A stretch of 64,000 bases of DNA. It comes from an uncultured Oscillospiraceae bacterium (GTDB taxonomy: Bacteria > Bacillota > Clostridia > Oscillospirales > Oscillospiraceae). The notes under the pieces were generated by a model. That model worked only from the letters and a program-made list of their open reading frames with translations. It was not told where the DNA came from and made no database searches. The position numbers and the translations under genes were made by a program. Below are positions 1 to 7,730 of the stretch, piece after piece (within the stretch, counting starts at the first letter, position 1; every line of letters starts with the position of its first letter). Location: positions 1-64,000 of the forward strand of contig CALWXF010000004.1 of the NCBI GenBank assembly GCA_944385445.1. Direction: 5' to 3'.

Positions 1-21
1 CGGCTTCAATTTATACAAGAA

Positions 22-56
22 CAGTCCCGGCAGACATTACTGCCGGGACTGAAACT
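22..56. terminator. Terminator-like hairpin at window start
   Basis: A perfect 12-bp stem (22-33 paired with 40-51) with a 6-nt loop is followed by a short T-rich stretch. It probably ends a gene lying before the window. The T-tract is weak, so termination is an inference. Confidence 0.5.
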
Positions 57-104
57 GTTTTACGAACGCTCCCGATTGCATAAGGGGGTCTTTTTGTTTC
101 CCCC

Positions 105-133
105 TTGACAACCCGCTCCCACTGTGATACTGT
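105..133 (+). promoter_or_regulatory. Promoter of the GntR-ABC operon
   Basis: A -35 TTGACA (105-110) lies 17 bp before the -10 TACTGT (128-133). The -10 is preceded by TGA, giving an extended -10. An operator palindrome starts directly after it, and the GntR gene follows. Confidence 0.7.
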
Positions 134-160
134 AACTGTACTAGAACAGCTAGTACAGTT
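134..160. promoter_or_regulatory. Operator palindrome for the GntR repressor
   Basis: A perfect 11-bp inverted repeat, AACTGTACTAG (134-144) and CTAGTACAGTT (150-160), has a 5-bp centre. It lies just past the -10, where a bound repressor would block initiation. YtrA-subfamily regulators usually control their own operon, so autoregulation is the likely reading. A partial repeat (ATACAGTTT) follows at about 162-170. Confidence 0.7.
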
Positions 161-188
161 CATACAGTTTAGAAAGGCGGTGACAGCG

Positions 189-554
189 GTGTTACACCTC
201 AACTACCGGGACGGGCGGCCCATCTACGAACAGGTAAAGGAGGGGCTGCGGCAGCTGGTGATCTCCGGGGCCATTCGCCCGGGGGATAAGCTGCCCTCGG
301 TGCGGTCCATGGCGGCCCAGCTGGCCATCAACCCCAACACCATTCAGAAGGCCTACGAGGCGTTGGAGCAGGAGGGGTATGTGTATTCCATCCCCGGCAA
401 AGGCAGCTTTGCCGCCGACCGCTCCGAGGTGGAGGACAAACGGCGGGAGGAATTGCTGGCCCAACTATCCAAGGTGGTCCAGGAGCTGCGGTTTCTGGGG
501 GTCACCGATGAGGAGATTTCCGCTGCGTGCGGACGGAAGGAGGAAGCCCCATGA
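189..554 (+). CDS. GntR-family (YtrA-type) transcriptional repressor
   Basis: A 121-aa DNA-binding protein with an N-terminal winged helix-turn-helix. It shows the GntR pattern PIYEQVKEGLRQLVISG followed by the recognition-helix region NPNTIQKAYEALEQEG. The short C-terminus with no large effector domain is typical of the YtrA subfamily, which regulates adjacent ABC transporters. The GTG at 189 is chosen because AAAGGCGGTGA sits just upstream; the open frame extends back to 105, but that would begin inside the promoter. Its stop overlaps the ATG of the ATPase gene (ATGA), so the two are translationally coupled. It probably represses this operon through the palindrome at 134-160. The inducer is unknown; the B. 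subtilis homologue responds to cell-wall antibiotics. Confidence 0.88.
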   Translation: MLHLNYRDGRPIYEQVKEGLRQLVISGAIRPGDKLPSVRSMAAQLAINPNTIQKAYEALEQEGYVYSIPGKGSFAADRSEVEDKRREELLAQLSKVVQELRFLGVTDEEISAACGRKEEAP

Positions 555-1453
555 TTGAGGCAAAAGCAGTCACCAAATCCTTTGACGGATTTCTGGCGCT
601 GAACGATTTGAACATGACGGTGCCCCGTGGCTCCATCTACGGCCTGGTGGGCCCCAACGGGGCGGGCAAATCCACCATTCTCCGCCACCTGTGCGGGGTG
701 TACCGCCCGGACAGCGGCGTCATCACCGTGGAGGGCCAGCCTGTATACGAAAATCCCGCCATCAAGGAGCGCATGGTGGTGATTCCCGACGACGTGTACT
801 ACTACGGCTCGGCCTCGGTGCGGGAGATGATGAAGTTCTACCGGGGCATGTACCCCACCTTCTCCATGGAGCGATTTGAAAAGCTGGCGGAGGCCTTCCC
901 CGAGGTGGACGCCAAGCGGCCTATCCGCCGCATGTCCAAGGGCATGCAGAAGCAGGCGGCCTTCTGGCTGGCCATGAGCTGCTGCCCGGACTATCTGCTG
1001 CTGGATGAGCCGGTGGACGGCCTGGACCCGGTGATGCGCCGTCAGGTGTGGTCCCTGCTGATGGGAGACGTGGCGGAGCGGGGTACCACGGTGCTGGTGT
1101 CCTCCCACAACCTGCGGGAGCTGGAGGACGTGTGCGACCATGTGGGTATTCTCAGCCACGGACAGGTGGTCATTGAGCGGTCCCTATCCCAGCTCCAGGG
1201 CACCACCGTGAAGTTGCAGGTGGCCTTCCCCGACGGGGTGCAGCCCGGGCTGCCCCAGGGGATGGAGGTGCTCCACCAGTCCCAGCTGGGCCGGGTATAC
1301 ACCTACATTGTCCGAGGCAGTGCGGAAGACGTGCAGCAGCAGGTGGAGGCCATCCGGCCCCTGTTTGTGGAGGCGCTGCCTTTGAGTTTGGAAGAAATCT
1401 TTATCTATGAGATGGGAGGGAACGACTATGCGGTGCGGGACATCGTTTTATAA
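551..1453 (+). CDS. ABC transporter ATP-binding protein
   Basis: A 300-aa nucleotide-binding subunit. Walker A is GPNGAGKST, Walker B and D-loop are YLLLDEPVDGLDP, the H-loop is VSSHN, and the signature is the variant MSKGMQKQ in place of LSGGQ. The ATG at 551 overlaps the regulator stop and has GGAAGGAGGAAG upstream. The 3' end overlaps the permease gene by about 26 nt. With the following membrane protein it should form an ABC-2-type export or resistance complex, as in ytr/bcr-like loci. The substrate cannot be told from sequence; peptide antibiotics or cell-wall-active compounds are a family-based guess. Confidence 0.9.
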   Translation: MIEAKAVTKSFDGFLALNDLNMTVPRGSIYGLVGPNGAGKSTILRHLCGVYRPDSGVITVEGQPVYENPAIKERMVVIPDDVYYYGSASVREMMKFYRGMYPTFSMERFEKLAEAFPEVDAKRPIRRMSKGMQKQAAFWLAMSCCPDYLLLDEPVDGLDPVMRRQVWSLLMGDVAERGTTVLVSSHNLRELEDVCDHVGILSHGQVVIERSLSQLQGTTVKLQVAFPDGVQPGLPQGMEVLHQSQLGRVYTYIVRGSAEDVQQQVEAIRPLFVEALPLSLEEIFIYEMGGNDYAVRDIVL

Positions 1454-3188
1454 TGGGACCTTGGGCAGACAGCTGACCCTGCGGTTTTGGCCCCTGATTG
1501 CTCTGTATACGGTCATCTGGGCCATGTTTCTCCCCTTTGTGGCCATCACCACCCCCAGCCCCCTCCCCGATACCTGGGAGTCGCCAGAGTACATCCTCTA
1601 CAATGTAAAATATGTTTTCCAGTGGGTCCCCCTGTTCCTGGCTGTGGGCTTTGGGGTGCTGGTGGCCATGGCGGTGTGCAGCCACCTGTACTCCACCCGC
1701 TCGGCCAACTTTACCGCCGCCCTGTCCCCCAAGCGCACCGCCATGTTTGCCACCCACTACCTCACCGGCCTGCTGTGGCTGGTGGTGCCCTTCCTGGTCA
1801 TGGCCGCCATCGCCATGGCAATCTACCAGGTGAAGCTCCAGGATTTCACCACCGTATTCCAGGTCTTTGGGCCGGGCATGTCTATGGGCGTGGGGCTGCT
1901 GCTGTTTTTCTACTCCTTCGCTGTACTGTGCGGCATGCTCACCGGGCATCTGCTGGCTCTGCCCGCCTTTTACGCCATCTTCAACGGCCTGGTGGGGGGC
2001 GTGTGGCTGCTGCTCACCGCCATCTTCCAGGAGTTCTACTATGGCTATCCCGGCAGCGTCACCGTCGTGCCCGCCTGGGTGGCGTGGCTCACCCCCGCCT
2101 GGAATCTGCTGCGTCAATATACATCTGACGGCATTTCCCCCGCAGCAGTGGCGATCTATGCCGTGGTGGGAGTGCTCATGGCTCTGGTGGCGGGGCTGCT
2201 CTACCTCAAGCGGCCCATGGAGCGGGCCGGGGACGTGGTGATTTGGGCGGGTCTGCGCCCGGTGTTCCGCTACGGCGTGGCCCTCTGCTCCGGCCTGGCC
2301 CTGGGCTCCTTTACCCGCATTGTGCTGAACCTGGGCCCCCTGGGTCTGGCGGTTTCTGCTATCCTTTGGGGTGTGGCGGGCTGCTTTGTGGCCCAGATGT
2401 TTCTCACCAAGTCGGTGCGGGTGCTGCGGTACTGGAAGGGGGCGGGCGCCGTGGCCCTGTCCTTTGCCGCCCTGTTCGGGGTGATCCAGCTGGATCTCAC
2501 CGGGTACGAGACCCGGGTGCCGGATCCCGACGATGTGGTATCTGTCTCCATCTCGGGCCTGGACAGCCGCCCCCGGGACACTGCCTCCGACTTCCGGAAT
2601 ATCTCCACCAGCGACTCGGAGGCCATTTCCCTGCTCACCCAGCTCCACCAGCAGCTGGTGGATCAGTTTGACACCGACGACTTTGACTGGTCCAACGATG
2701 ACGTGACCAGCCTGGACCTCACCTACACCCTCATCAACGGCACCCGGATCTCCCGCTCCTATATGGTACCCCTGCACGAGACGGACGAGGCCCGGCCCGG
2801 CACCATCACCTACCTGGCCCATCAGATCGTCAACAACCCCGAACTGATGCTTGCCTCCTATCTCTTCCCGCATCTGGAGGAGAAGGGGTATGAGCTTCTG
2901 GGTGCAGACCTGTATGAGAACTATGACGTAGACCCCTCCAATCTGTCCGTCTCGGAGGCCCGCAAGGTCTACGAGGCCGTCCTTCAGGATATCCAGGAGG
3001 GCAATCTGCCCCACGACATGTTTGAGTACGACGAGATCATCACCAACCTGGAGTTCCGCTGGGCCAGCCCCGACAAGAACAGCACGTCGTATTATGACCC
3101 CGCCTCCTCTGACATCTACTACATCAGTGTGTGCGTCACCCAACAGGCGGAGCACACCTTGAAGGTATTGGAGGAATTGGGATACTGA
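1428..3188 (+). CDS. ABC transporter permease, YtrC/D-like
   Basis: A 586-aa protein. The N-terminal half (about 1-330) has roughly eight to ten hydrophobic segments. The C-terminal ~200 residues are soluble, rich in Asp/Ser/Glu, and probably extracytoplasmic. This layout resembles YtrC/YtrD-type ABC permeases that carry a soluble C-terminal domain. I chose the ATG at 1428, behind GGGAGGG, over the upstream ATG at 1407 that lacks a comparable site. It overlaps the ATPase gene and is the last gene of the unit. It should pair with the upstream ATPase. The substrate is unknown. Confidence 0.75.
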   Translation: MRCGTSFYNGTLGRQLTLRFWPLIALYTVIWAMFLPFVAITTPSPLPDTWESPEYILYNVKYVFQWVPLFLAVGFGVLVAMAVCSHLYSTRSANFTAALSPKRTAMFATHYLTGLLWLVVPFLVMAAIAMAIYQVKLQDFTTVFQVFGPGMSMGVGLLLFFYSFAVLCGMLTGHLLALPAFYAIFNGLVGGVWLLLTAIFQEFYYGYPGSVTVVPAWVAWLTPAWNLLRQYTSDGISPAAVAIYAVVGVLMALVAGLLYLKRPMERAGDVVIWAGLRPVFRYGVALCSGLALGSFTRIVLNLGPLGLAVSAILWGVAGCFVAQMFLTKSVRVLRYWKGAGAVALSFAALFGVIQLDLTGYETRVPDPDDVVSVSISGLDSRPRDTASDFRNISTSDSEAISLLTQLHQQLVDQFDTDDFDWSNDDVTSLDLTYTLINGTRISRSYMVPLHETDEARPGTITYLAHQIVNNPELMLASYLFPHLEEKGYELLGADLYENYDVDPSNLSVSEARKVYEAVLQDIQEGNLPHDMFEYDEIITNLEFRWASPDKNSTSYYDPASSDIYYISVCVTQQAEHTLKVLEELGY

Positions 3189-3202
3189 TACTCCACAAAA
3201 TC

Positions 3203-3241
3203 AGCCCCGGGAACATGTCTGGTTGACATTTCCCCGGGGCT
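3203..3241. terminator. Hairpin after the ABC permease gene
   Basis: AGCCCCGGG (3203-3211) pairs with CCCGGGGCT (3233-3241), and the interior can pair imperfectly too. There is no T-run after it. It overlaps the -35 region of the antisense RNA promoter just downstream, so its role as a terminator is uncertain. Confidence 0.4.
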
Positions 3242-3251
3242 GGAGTAAAAT
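3223..3251 (+). promoter_or_regulatory. Promoter of antisense antitoxin RNA
   Basis: A near-consensus pair: TTGACA (3223-3228), a 17-bp spacer and TAAAAT (3246-3251). Transcription would start near 3258 and run into the terminator at 3304-3347, which overlaps the 3' end of the small toxin gene on the other strand. Confidence 0.75.
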
Positions 3252-3257
3252 ACACAT

Positions 3258-3349
3258 AGATAAGGGTGCTACCGGCAGACGGCTAGCCCCCGTGGTTTTG
3301 GTTAAGAAGTAACCGCACGCTTGGAGGCAGGGCGGTTACTTCTTTTTAC
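3258..3349 (+). ncRNA. Putative antisense RNA antitoxin (type I TA)
   Basis: A transcript of about 90 nt is bounded by a strong promoter and a rho-independent terminator. It has no plausible reading frame. Its 3' end is complementary to the 3' end of the toxin message, a convergent overlap as in txpA/RatA-type loci. The 5' part begins GGTGCTACCGGCAGACGG and could fold. The toxin message has a similar beginning on the other strand. Expression and pairing are inferred. Confidence 0.6.
3304..3347. terminator. Bidirectional terminator of the type I TA locus
   Basis: AAGAAGTAACCGC (3304-3316) pairs perfectly with GCGGTTACTTCTT (3332-3344), followed by T's on the plus strand. On the minus strand the stop codon of the toxin gene lies inside the stem. 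The same hairpin therefore ends both convergent RNAs. Confidence 0.8.
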
Positions 3350-3422
3350 CTTGCAACAAGACAAGAAAACCGACAATCAAAATGCCAATCTGAATCAAAT
3401 CAGAGTATGTCACATAATTCAT
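3336..3422 (-). CDS. Tiny holin-like membrane toxin (type I TA candidate)
   Basis: A 28-aa frame. The product starts MNYVTYSDLIQIGILIVGF, continues with a hydrophobic helix, and ends QGKKK. That is one membrane segment and a basic tail, the layout of Firmicute type I toxins annotated as putative holin-like toxin (BsrG/TxpA-like size class). The ATG at 3420-3422 lies 7 nt after a G-run Shine-Dalgarno (AAAGGGGGG). The SD can pair with an upstream C-run (3429-3435 with 3441-3447), so translation is probably occluded. An in-frame GTG three codons later is an alternative start. The stop codon lies in the shared terminator. A convergent antisense RNA and both promoters are visible. I infer a membrane-damaging toxin; no functional evidence is available. 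Confidence 0.7.
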   Translation of the reverse strand: MNYVTYSDLIQIGILIVGFLVLLQGKKK

Positions 3423-3428
3423 CAGTCA

Positions 3429-3447
3429 TCCCCCCTTTCCGGGGGGA
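3429..3447 (-). promoter_or_regulatory. SD-sequestering hairpin of the toxin mRNA
   Basis: On the minus strand TCCCCCC pairs with GGGGGGA around a 5-nt loop, hiding the G-rich ribosome-binding site of the tiny toxin. Occluded SD sequences are usual in type I toxin messages. Confidence 0.6.
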
Positions 3448-3515
3448 CTAAGAAGCACCCCCCGTTTATGTATAAGGGGGCGTCACCGCCTACCGATGCT
3501 GGTAGCACCAAAGAC

Positions 3516-3544
3516 AGAATACCATAAATTGTGCTGTGACACAA
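3516..3544 (-). promoter_or_regulatory. Promoter of the toxin mRNA
   Basis: Read on the minus strand: -35 TTGTGT (3539-3544), a 17-bp spacer, and -10 TATTCT (3516-3521) preceded by TGG. The start would be near 3509, giving a leader of about 85 nt before the toxin ATG. Confidence 0.6.
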
Positions 3545-3565
3545 CACCCGGAGGAGGGCCACGCC

Positions 3566-4147
3566 ATGACACCCAAGGAAGAATTTCTGGAGATTTTTCA
3601 AACTCATATTCACCGAGAGGGTTCCGCCGAGCTGCTGGACTACCTTTTAAATAAGAGTGACTTTTTCACCGCCCCCGCCTCCGCCCGCTTCCACGGCTCC
3701 TATGTGGGTGGGCTGTGTGAGCACTCGGTGAATGTGTTCCGCTGCCTGGAGGACTACCTGGCCCGTCCCCGCACCCGGGAAGTATACCAGTTGGACTATC
3801 CCATGGAGTCGGTGGCCATTGTGGCCCTGCTCCACGACCTGTGCAAGATCGGGTGCTACAAGGCGGGCACCCGCAACGTGAAGAACGACGCCACCGGCCA
3901 GTGGGAGAAGGTGCCCACCTTCTTCTTCGAGGACAAGCTCCCCTACGGCCATGGGGAGAAGTCGGTGTACATCATCTCCGGGTTTATGCGCCTTTCCCGG
4001 GAGGAGGCCATGGCCATCCGCTGGCACATGGGCTTCTCCGGCACCGAGGACAACCGCCTGGTGGGCCAGGCCTTCCAGCAGTTCCCCCTGGCCTTCGCTC
4101 TGGCCACGGCGGACATGGAGGCGTCCTATTTTTTGGAGGGGAACTGA
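3566..4147 (+). CDS. HD-domain hydrolase
   Basis: A 193-aa predicted metal-dependent phosphohydrolase. The HD-fold landmarks are visible: FHGSYVGGLCEHSVNV (first His and helix), LLHDLCKIG (the HD pair) and later a RWHMGF His. The ATG at 3566 is used because GGAGGAGGGCC lies directly upstream. It stands alone; the toxin promoter lies just upstream on the opposite strand. The family includes nucleotide and deoxynucleotide phosphohydrolases and tRNA-processing-like enzymes, and the substrate is not predictable here. Confidence 0.8.
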   Translation: MTPKEEFLEIFQTHIHREGSAELLDYLLNKSDFFTAPASARFHGSYVGGLCEHSVNVFRCLEDYLARPRTREVYQLDYPMESVAIVALLHDLCKIGCYKAGTRNVKNDATGQWEKVPTFFFEDKLPYGHGEKSVYIISGFMRLSREEAMAIRWHMGFSGTEDNRLVGQAFQQFPLAFALATADMEASYFLEGN

Positions 4148-4211
4148 GGTTCTCCTCCTTCCCTTTTTAGGGGGCTGTTCTTCTCCAATTTCCAGGGAAA
4201 AGATTTGACAA

Positions 4212-4730
4212 CCTGGTTTTACGCTCCGCTGGGCCCGATTTCTCCCCGATGAGAAATCGGGGAAAGAATCGCCAAAGGAGGGGCCTTCCCCCTCCTTGTG
4301 GAATCCACCCCGCCATACATGGGAGAAAAGGGGTTGCCTCTCAGACCGGGCCGAAGGGCGTTTGCCATACCAAGTGGGAAAGCGGCTCTCTTTGGCTCAG
4401 TCGCTGCTGGGATGGTGCGCCGTTGTCCTGGTTTCGGCCCTACCTGTGGCGCACCCCGGCCGACGGCGGCCGGGCGAGGCCGCTTCACCCAGACCTGAGG
4501 CCCTGGCAAAAGGAGTGGAGACGATCAGCGGAGTAGAGACTGCCCAAAGATGTGCCCAGCCATCCAATCCGCCCCACCAGGCCCAGGGCCGACTTGGGCC
4601 TGAACCGGAAAAAACAAATCAATTTGGGGGATTCCAAAGGGACCTCCCTTTGGTGGGTCTTTGGTGACTTTCTCCCCAACGAGAAAGTCACCCCAGCGGA
4701 GCGTCGCCTCCAGGAGCGCATATTTGCGCC
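4212..4730. repeat. Family A repeat, copy 1 (divergent)
   Basis: A long noncoding repeat between two convergent genes. The ends match the family: a left CCCGATTTCT/AGAAATCGGG hairpin next to CGCTCCGCTGGG, and a right GACTTTCTC/GAGAAAGTC hairpin followed by ACCCCAGCGGAGCG. The right-arm motif GGAATCCACCCCGCC is present in inverted orientation at about 4299. The middle is diverged from the other six copies. Open frames through it are not supported by ribosome sites. Confidence 0.65.
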
Positions 4731-4757
4731 CGGCCAGAAAATCACCATCTATAAAAG

Positions 4758-4788
4758 AAGCCCGGCTACACGATATGTAGCCGGGTTT
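4758..4788 (-). terminator. Terminator of the HAD phosphatase gene
   Basis: A 13-nt arm on each side (4758-4770 and 4776-4788) around a 5-nt loop, directly after the stop codon on the minus strand. It is followed by TCTTTTAT on that strand. Confidence 0.85.
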
Positions 4789-4791
4789 CCT

Positions 4792-5607
4792 TTACTTATA
4801 GATACCATCCAAAATCTCAATCACCTGAGCCACCGCGTGCTCATCGGTGTGCCCCACCAGCCTGGCCCCCCAGGCCTTCACCGGCTGGGCGCAGTTGGCG
4901 GGGGCAAAGGGAATGGCGGACACCTCCAGCATGGGGATGTCGTTTTGATTGTCCCCCATACAGTACACATGCTCCGGCTTGATGCCCAGCAGCTTGGCCA
5001 CATAGGCCACCATGGTGCCCTTGTTGGCCCCTTTGGCGGTGACCTCCAGCAGATAGGGGTTGGAGAAGATCACCTCGTAGTCCTCCCCCCAGTGGGAAAG
5101 GAGATACTCCTGGGCCTGGACCAGCATGGGGTGGTCCTGCTCCACAATTACCTTGGTCCAGGGGGTGGGCATCTGGTCCACCCCGCACTCCTGGTACGGC
5201 ACCCCCACCCGGTTGAGGTGGTTCAGCGTGACCACGTTGGGGTTGTAGACGTAGATCTCCTCCCCGTGGTAGGCCTCAAAGGACAGGTCCGGGTACCGGG
5301 CGCACAGCTGGCCCATGTGCGCCCGGGCCTGGTGGGGCAGCTGGCTCTCTTTCACATACCGCCCCGCCTGGAAATCGTAAATTCCCGCCCCGTTGGACAC
5401 CACCACCGGGGCGTTGAACTCCAGGTGTTCCTTTTCAATCTGAGGGGCAAAGGTGCGCTTGGCCCTCCCCGTGGCGATGGAGAACCGCCCGCCCTCCTGC
5501 ATAAAGTACCGGATGGCCCGGTGATTCTCCTCCGACACCGTGAGGTGTTGATTATATAAGGTGTCGTCGTAATCGGTGTAGAGCAAAACCCCGTCAAACT
5601 TGCCCAT
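4792..5607 (-). CDS. Cof-type HAD-superfamily hydrolase
   Basis: A 271-aa phosphatase of the haloacid dehalogenase superfamily, Cof/type IIB class. Motif I is YTDYDDTLY near the N-terminus (nucleophile and acid-base Asp), motif II lies in FSIATGRA, and motif IV is MGDNQNDIPML near residue 225. The large cap domain lies between. The start at 5607 has AAGGAGG upstream, so the longer frame to 5664 is not used. Substrates of this class are sugar phosphates, pyridoxal phosphate or flavin nucleotides; the specific one is not visible. It is monocistronic with its own terminator. Confidence 0.87.
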   Translation of the reverse strand: MGKFDGVLLYTDYDDTLYNQHLTVSEENHRAIRYFMQEGGRFSIATGRAKRTFAPQIEKEHLEFNAPVVVSNGAGIYDFQAGRYVKESQLPHQARAHMGQLCARYPDLSFEAYHGEEIYVYNPNVVTLNHLNRVGVPYQECGVDQMPTPWTKVIVEQDHPMLVQAQEYLLSHWGEDYEVIFSNPYLLEVTAKGANKGTMVAYVAKLLGIKPEHVYCMGDNQNDIPMLEVSAIPFAPANCAQPVKAWGARLVGHTDEHAVAQVIEILDGIYK

Positions 5608-5809
5608 GGGTGTTGGCCTCCTTGTCTTTTGCGTCGTATTTTCCACAATTTTATCGCCCCCCACCCCAACCTGTCAACCCCGGTGAATTCTGCCCTTATT
5701 TTGCCAGAAAGCAGGATTTTCCCCCGAAAGGGGGCGATTTTTTACCATAAATTTTTCTCTTATGGGAGGTATAAATCAAATTGCAGTCCGAATTTGACAC
5801 AAAAAACCC

Positions 5810-5838
5810 TTGACGGGAAGGGAAAAAGCGTGTAGGAT
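5810..5838 (+). promoter_or_regulatory. Promoter of the M23 peptidase gene
   Basis: TTGACG (5810-5815), a 17-bp spacer and TAGGAT (5833-5838), about 70 bp before the GTG start. Confidence 0.5.
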
Positions 5839-5907
5839 ATGACTTGTAACTGATTTGTAACTATTGAAATTTATTTGTTACCAATTCGAAATTGGGAGGG
5901 ACGTTCC

Positions 5908-7623
5908 GTGAGGAACTGGCATCTGGACCGCATACACAATTCAATGGCAGCCCTGCGCCGTGTTTCCGGCAGCGCTGCTCAGCAGGTGAAGACCCACCTG
6001 AAGGGCGCAGCCAGCCGGGCCAAGGCCTCCGCTTACCTGTGGAAGCTCAGCGCCGGGTCCGTTGTTGCCGAGTACAAGGCCACTGCCCGGGTCACCACCG
6101 CCGCCTGCAAGGCCAAGCTGGCCCCGGTGGCCGCTAAGGTGGCCCCTGCTGCCCAGGTGTGCTCTGACCTGGCCCGTGTGGCCGGTGTCAGCTCCTACCG
6201 CTCCGCCCGTAAGAACTGGGATAAAGCCTCCGAGTGGGGCAAGGAGAACTGGGAGAAGGCCGGCATCTTTGCCAGCCGGGTCCGGGTCCGGGTGGACCGC
6301 CACCCCGTCTCCCCCCTTCTGTACATCACTCTTTTGTGCGTGGGCGTGGGCGCCATTGCGTTCAACGGCATGTACACCAAGGCCTATGTCGCCTATGTCA
6401 ACGGCGAGGAAGTGGGCGTGGTAGCCAGCGAGGAAGAGCTGAGCAGCATCGTGGGCAACGTGGAGACCCGTGTGGCCAGCGTGCTGGGCGAGGAGTACAG
6501 CTATGACGCTGAGATTACTCTGGCTCCCACCTATCTGGACGCCGGAACCCAGACCAACGCCCGGGCCGTGGAGGACGCTCTGTTTGAGGACACCGGGGCC
6601 ATGATGGATGCCTACGCCGTGTCCGTGGACGGTCAGGAGCTGGGCTACGCCCAGACCAGCGAGGAGCTGGAGACCATGCTGGACAACGTCACCCAGCCCT
6701 ACCTCAACGACCAGACCGTGGAGCACCACTTCACCCAGGACGTAGAGATCTACGAGGTGGAGGTCCCCTCCAACACCGAGTTTGCCCCCGACACCCTCCA
6801 GTCCACCCTCTCCGGCAACAAGGAGGAGGCGGAGTACGTCACCGTGGAGCGTGGCGATACCTTTAACAGCGTGGCCGAGGCCGCCGGTCTCACCGGCGAC
6901 GAGCTCCAGGCCCTCAACCCCGAGGCGGACAGCAGCAAGCTCACCGTGGGCGATCAGCTGCTGGTGAAGGCCGCCGTGCCCATGCTCACCGTGGAGACTG
7001 TGGTCACCGAGACCTATGAGGAGACCATCCAGAGCCCCGTGGAGTATGTGGACAACCCCAACCTGTACGAGGGCACCACCCGCCTGAAGGCCGCCGGCCA
7101 GGACGGCGTGGAGAAGATCGAGGCCCGGGTCACCTGCATCAACGGCCAGGAGGTCCAGCGCAAAGAGGTGTCCCGCACCACCGTGCAGGAGGCCACCACC
7201 ACCTACATGTACCAGGGCACCAAGGAGAAGCCCTCCACCGCCTCCACTGGTATCTTTAACTGGCCTCTGCGGGGCACGATCACCTCCCCCTTCGGCTATC
7301 GGAACATCTTCGGCAGCACTTCCTTCCACTCCGGTCTGGATATCGCCGCTCCCTATGGCACCCAGATCTCCGCTGCTGACGGCGGCACCGTCACCTTCGC
7401 CGGTTGGCGTGGCAGCTACGGCCAGACCGTCATCATCACCCACGACAACGGCATGGTCACCTACTACGCCCACTGCTCCTCCCTGCTGGTCAACGCCGGG
7501 GACAAGGTGTATCAGGGCCAGGCCATCGCCCGGGTGGGCATGACCGGCACCGCCACCGGCTACCACTGCCACTTCGAAGTGCGTGTGAACGGCAAGAGCG
7601 TGGACCCTGCCAACTACCTGTAA
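5908..7623 (+). CDS. LysM/G5/M23 cell-wall endopeptidase
   Basis: A 571-aa protein. A basic Ala/Lys-rich cytoplasmic N-terminus (about 1-125) precedes one membrane segment (LLYITLLCVGVGAIAFNG). Then comes an extracellular part: a region with VNGEEVG repeats, a LysM domain (YVTVERGDTFNSVAEAAGLT), a G5-like segment (TVETVVTETYEETIQSPV), and a C-terminal peptidase M23 (LytM) domain. The zinc ligands appear in HSGLDIA and YHCHFEV. It should cleave peptidoglycan cross-bridges while anchored in the membrane, as in SpoIIQ-like and growth-related hydrolases. The GTG at 5908 is preferred because TTGGGAGGG lies 7 nt upstream. It is monocistronic and ends at a strong terminator. Confidence 0.88.
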   Translation: MRNWHLDRIHNSMAALRRVSGSAAQQVKTHLKGAASRAKASAYLWKLSAGSVVAEYKATARVTTAACKAKLAPVAAKVAPAAQVCSDLARVAGVSSYRSARKNWDKASEWGKENWEKAGIFASRVRVRVDRHPVSPLLYITLLCVGVGAIAFNGMYTKAYVAYVNGEEVGVVASEEELSSIVGNVETRVASVLGEEYSYDAEITLAPTYLDAGTQTNARAVEDALFEDTGAMMDAYAVSVDGQELGYAQTSEELETMLDNVTQPYLNDQTVEHHFTQDVEIYEVEVPSNTEFAPDTLQSTLSGNKEEAEYVTVERGDTFNSVAEAAGLTGDELQALNPEADSSKLTVGDQLLVKAAVPMLTVETVVTETYEETIQSPVEYVDNPNLYEGTTRLKAAGQDGVEKIEARVTCINGQEVQRKEVSRTTVQEATTTYMYQGTKEKPSTASTGIFNWPLRGTITSPFGYRNIFGSTSFHSGLDIAAPYGTQISAADGGTVTFAGWRGSYGQTVIITHDNGMVTYYAHCSSLLVNAGDKVYQGQAIARVGMTGTATGYHCHFEVRVNGKSVDPANYL

Positions 7624-7638
7624 GACATTGAAATTGAA

Positions 7639-7675
7639 AACGTGCTGTGAGAACCCCTCACAGCACGTTTTTTCT
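7639..7675 (+). terminator. Terminator of the M23 peptidase gene
   Basis: AACGTGCTGTGAG pairs with CTCACAGCACGTT around a short loop, followed by a run of T's. Confidence 0.92.
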
Positions 7676-7730
7676 GCCTTCTTACCGGAAGCAAGCTCAA
7701 GAAGGTGCGCCCTTCTCTTTTTTTCGTATC

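Noticed and set aside
3422-3613. 63-aa minus-strand frame overlapping the TA locus, and a 68-aa plus-strand frame at 3321-3527
   Set aside because: Both cross the promoter and hairpins of the type I locus and have no SD; the 28-aa frame has a strong one.
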